A stretch of DNA of 64,000 nucleotides, from the NCBI GenBank assembly GCA_023255955.1, contig JAGDWD010000008.1, forward strand, positions 316,845-380,844, given 5' to 3'. Within the stretch, counting starts at the first letter, position 1. The number at the start of each line of letters is the position of its first letter. Source of the stretch: Desulfurococcales archaeon (lineage in GTDB: Archaea; Thermoproteota; Thermoprotei_A; Sulfolobales; NBVN01). The notes under the pieces were generated by a model. That model searched no databases, was not told where the DNA came from, and was given only the letters and a program-made list of their open reading frames with translations. The translations under genes and the position numbers were made by a program. Below are positions 62,790-64,000 of this stretch, in pieces.

Positions 62790-63950
62790 GTGGAAGAGAC
62801 TGCTCCTGTAGGTCCTTGGGAAGCTGAGGCGTTTGTGGACTACGATAGGTTAGTTAAGATTTTCGGTGCGAGGCCTTTAACTGAGAGTGAGGTAAAAAGT
62901 CTGGAGAAGGTTGCGGGCGGTTCTCACATAATGCTGAGAAGGAGGGTATTCTACTCCCACAGAGACCTAGACGTCTACTTAAACATGTATGAGAAGGGGG
63001 TTAGATGCTCTCTATATACTGGGAGAGGTCCGTCAGGATCTACACACCTCGGTCATATACTACCATGGTTCTTCACTAAGTGGTTGCAGGATAGGCTCGG
63101 CCTCGAGCTGTTCTTTCAGATGACTGACGACGAGAAATTCTGGCATGATGAGAGATTGGATATATCTGAGAGTAATAGATACGCGTACGAGAATATTTTG
63201 GATCTAGCTGCGATAGGTTTAGACTACAGAAAGACACATATAATCATAGATAGTGAGGACATAGCCTATCTCTACCCTATAGCTGTGAGAGTAGCTAAGA
63301 AGATAACGTTCTCGACACAGAGAGCTACCTTCGGATTTACAGACTCAACAAATATAGGCTTGATATTCTACCCAGTACTTCAGATATCCATGTCGTTCCT
63401 ACCTTCAGAGCTCTATAAAGAGGAAACCTACGTACTTATACCAGCAGGTATAGACCAAGACCCCTACTGGAGGATAGCTAGAGATATAGCACCTAGCCTA
63501 GGCTACCCGAAACCATCGCAGATACATAACAAGCTACTCCCAGGTCTCGGCCCCGAGGGGAAGATGTCCTCGTCCAAACCTGAGACCGCTATATACACAA
63601 CAGATCCCCCGGAAGTCGGGGCCCAGAAAATCATAAGAGCCTACACCGGGGGTCAACCCACAGTAGAGCTTCAGAGGAAACTCGGAGGTAACCCAGACCG
63701 GTGCTCAGTCTATAAAATGTATGAGATGTTATTCGAAGAGGACGACGCTAAGCTCTTAGAGAGGTACCAGAATTGTAGAACCGGGGCACTCCTATGTGGT
63801 GACTGCAAGGCCGAGCTTGCTTCAAGAGTTCGCAGATTCCTAGCAGACTTCCAGAGAAAGCGGGAGGCTGCACGTGATAAGGTAGAGCTATACCTTCTGA
63901 GGACGAAATTCGAGCTACCTAAGCGTAATGTGAGAAAACTCCTTCAGTAA
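62790..63950 (+). CDS. trpS: Tryptophanyl-tRNA synthetase
   Basis: 386 aa, archaeal/eukaryotic type. HIGH-like GPSGSTHLGHIL and KMSSSKPETAIYTTD (the KMSKS motif as KMSSS) are present; MTDDEKFWH and AGIDQDPYWRIARDIA fit TrpRS rather than TyrRS. GTG start at 62790. Complete. Confidence 0.96.
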   Translation: MEETAPVGPWEAEAFVDYDRLVKIFGARPLTESEVKSLEKVAGGSHIMLRRRVFYSHRDLDVYLNMYEKGVRCSLYTGRGPSGSTHLGHILPWFFTKWLQDRLGLELFFQMTDDEKFWHDERLDISESNRYAYENILDLAAIGLDYRKTHIIIDSEDIAYLYPIAVRVAKKITFSTQRATFGFTDSTNIGLIFYPVLQISMSFLPSELYKEETYVLIPAGIDQDPYWRIARDIAPSLGYPKPSQIHNKLLPGLGPEGKMSSSKPETAIYTTDPPEVGAQKIIRAYTGGQPTVELQRKLGGNPDRCSVYKMYEMLFEEDDAKLLERYQNCRTGALLCGDCKAELASRVRRFLADFQRKREAARDKVELYLLRTKFELPKRNVRKLLQ

Positions 63951-64000
63951 ATCTGAGATATCTCTACGTATAATACGAACAGCATAGGAAATAGCTAAAT

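Overview
The window is a gene-dense stretch of archaeal chromosome. The gene content points to a hyperthermophilic crenarchaeon, most likely of the Desulfurococcales type: archaeal DnaG, RadA, small and large RFC subunits, Orc1/Cdc6, PCNA, PriL, ribosomal protein eS1, RpoK, a KEOPS Pcc1-like subunit, archaeal D-aminoacyl-tRNA deacylase, archaeal CoA enzymes, geranylgeranyl reductase and family-4 uracil-DNA glycosylase. Starts are often GTG or TTG, Shine-Dalgarno motifs are mostly GGAGG/GGTGA-like, and TATA-like boxes lie about 25-45 bp ahead of many starts. The species was not identified. No tRNA, rRNA or CRISPR array was seen.

Layout. 1-11.4 kb: sugar-nucleotide and phosphatase genes, UDG, dtdA, dnaG, a DMT transporter, thyX, radA, an A24 prepilin peptidase and eS1. 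11.4-12.6 kb: Pcc1-like, an unknown protein and a probable box C/D sRNA. 12.6-21.5 kb: a surface-pilus locus made of a ~1,190-residue repeat protein, a divergent secretion ATPase interrupted by a 460-residue intein, a TadC-like membrane protein and a pilin-like protein. 21.6-25.6 kb: rfcS, rfcL, a small winged-helix protein and Orc1/Cdc6. 26.4-28.3 kb: a three-gene membrane cluster resembling the crenarchaeal Ced DNA-import system, whose last gene is a TTG-started 52-residue protein that is easily missed. 28.2-36.2 kb: NOG1 GTPase, GlyRS, MetRS, PriL, Lrp regulator, PCNA. 36.2-38.0 kb: an IS200/IS605 element just upstream of PCNA. 38-47.4 kb: Fe-type alcohol dehydrogenase, split LysO exporter, ABC-2 exporter, split glycine dehydrogenase, geranylgeranyl reductase. 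47.7-51.7 kb: DUF3782-type nuclease-like protein, nicotinamidase, radical SAM enzyme, a probable TnpB relic, OsmC. 51.7-64 kb: archaeal CoA operon, GNAT, KH protein, a tandem Sm/Hfq-like protein, diphthamide ligase, signal peptidase, topoisomerase I with an apparent CTG start, site-2 protease, RpoK and TrpRS.

How it fits together. Much of the replication and repair apparatus is coded within 60 kb: primases, clamp, clamp loader, initiator, recombinase, UDG and topoisomerase. Two surface machineries are present: a pilin-type one (ATPase, membrane platform, pilin, and the prepilin peptidase about 6 kb away) and a Ced-like one. The CoA operon codes the steps from pantoate to 4'-phosphopantetheine. 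The most notable observations are the intein with a disabled homing endonuclease, the Ced-like locus with its hidden third gene, the missing standard start codon of topA, and the tandem Hfq/Sm-like protein.
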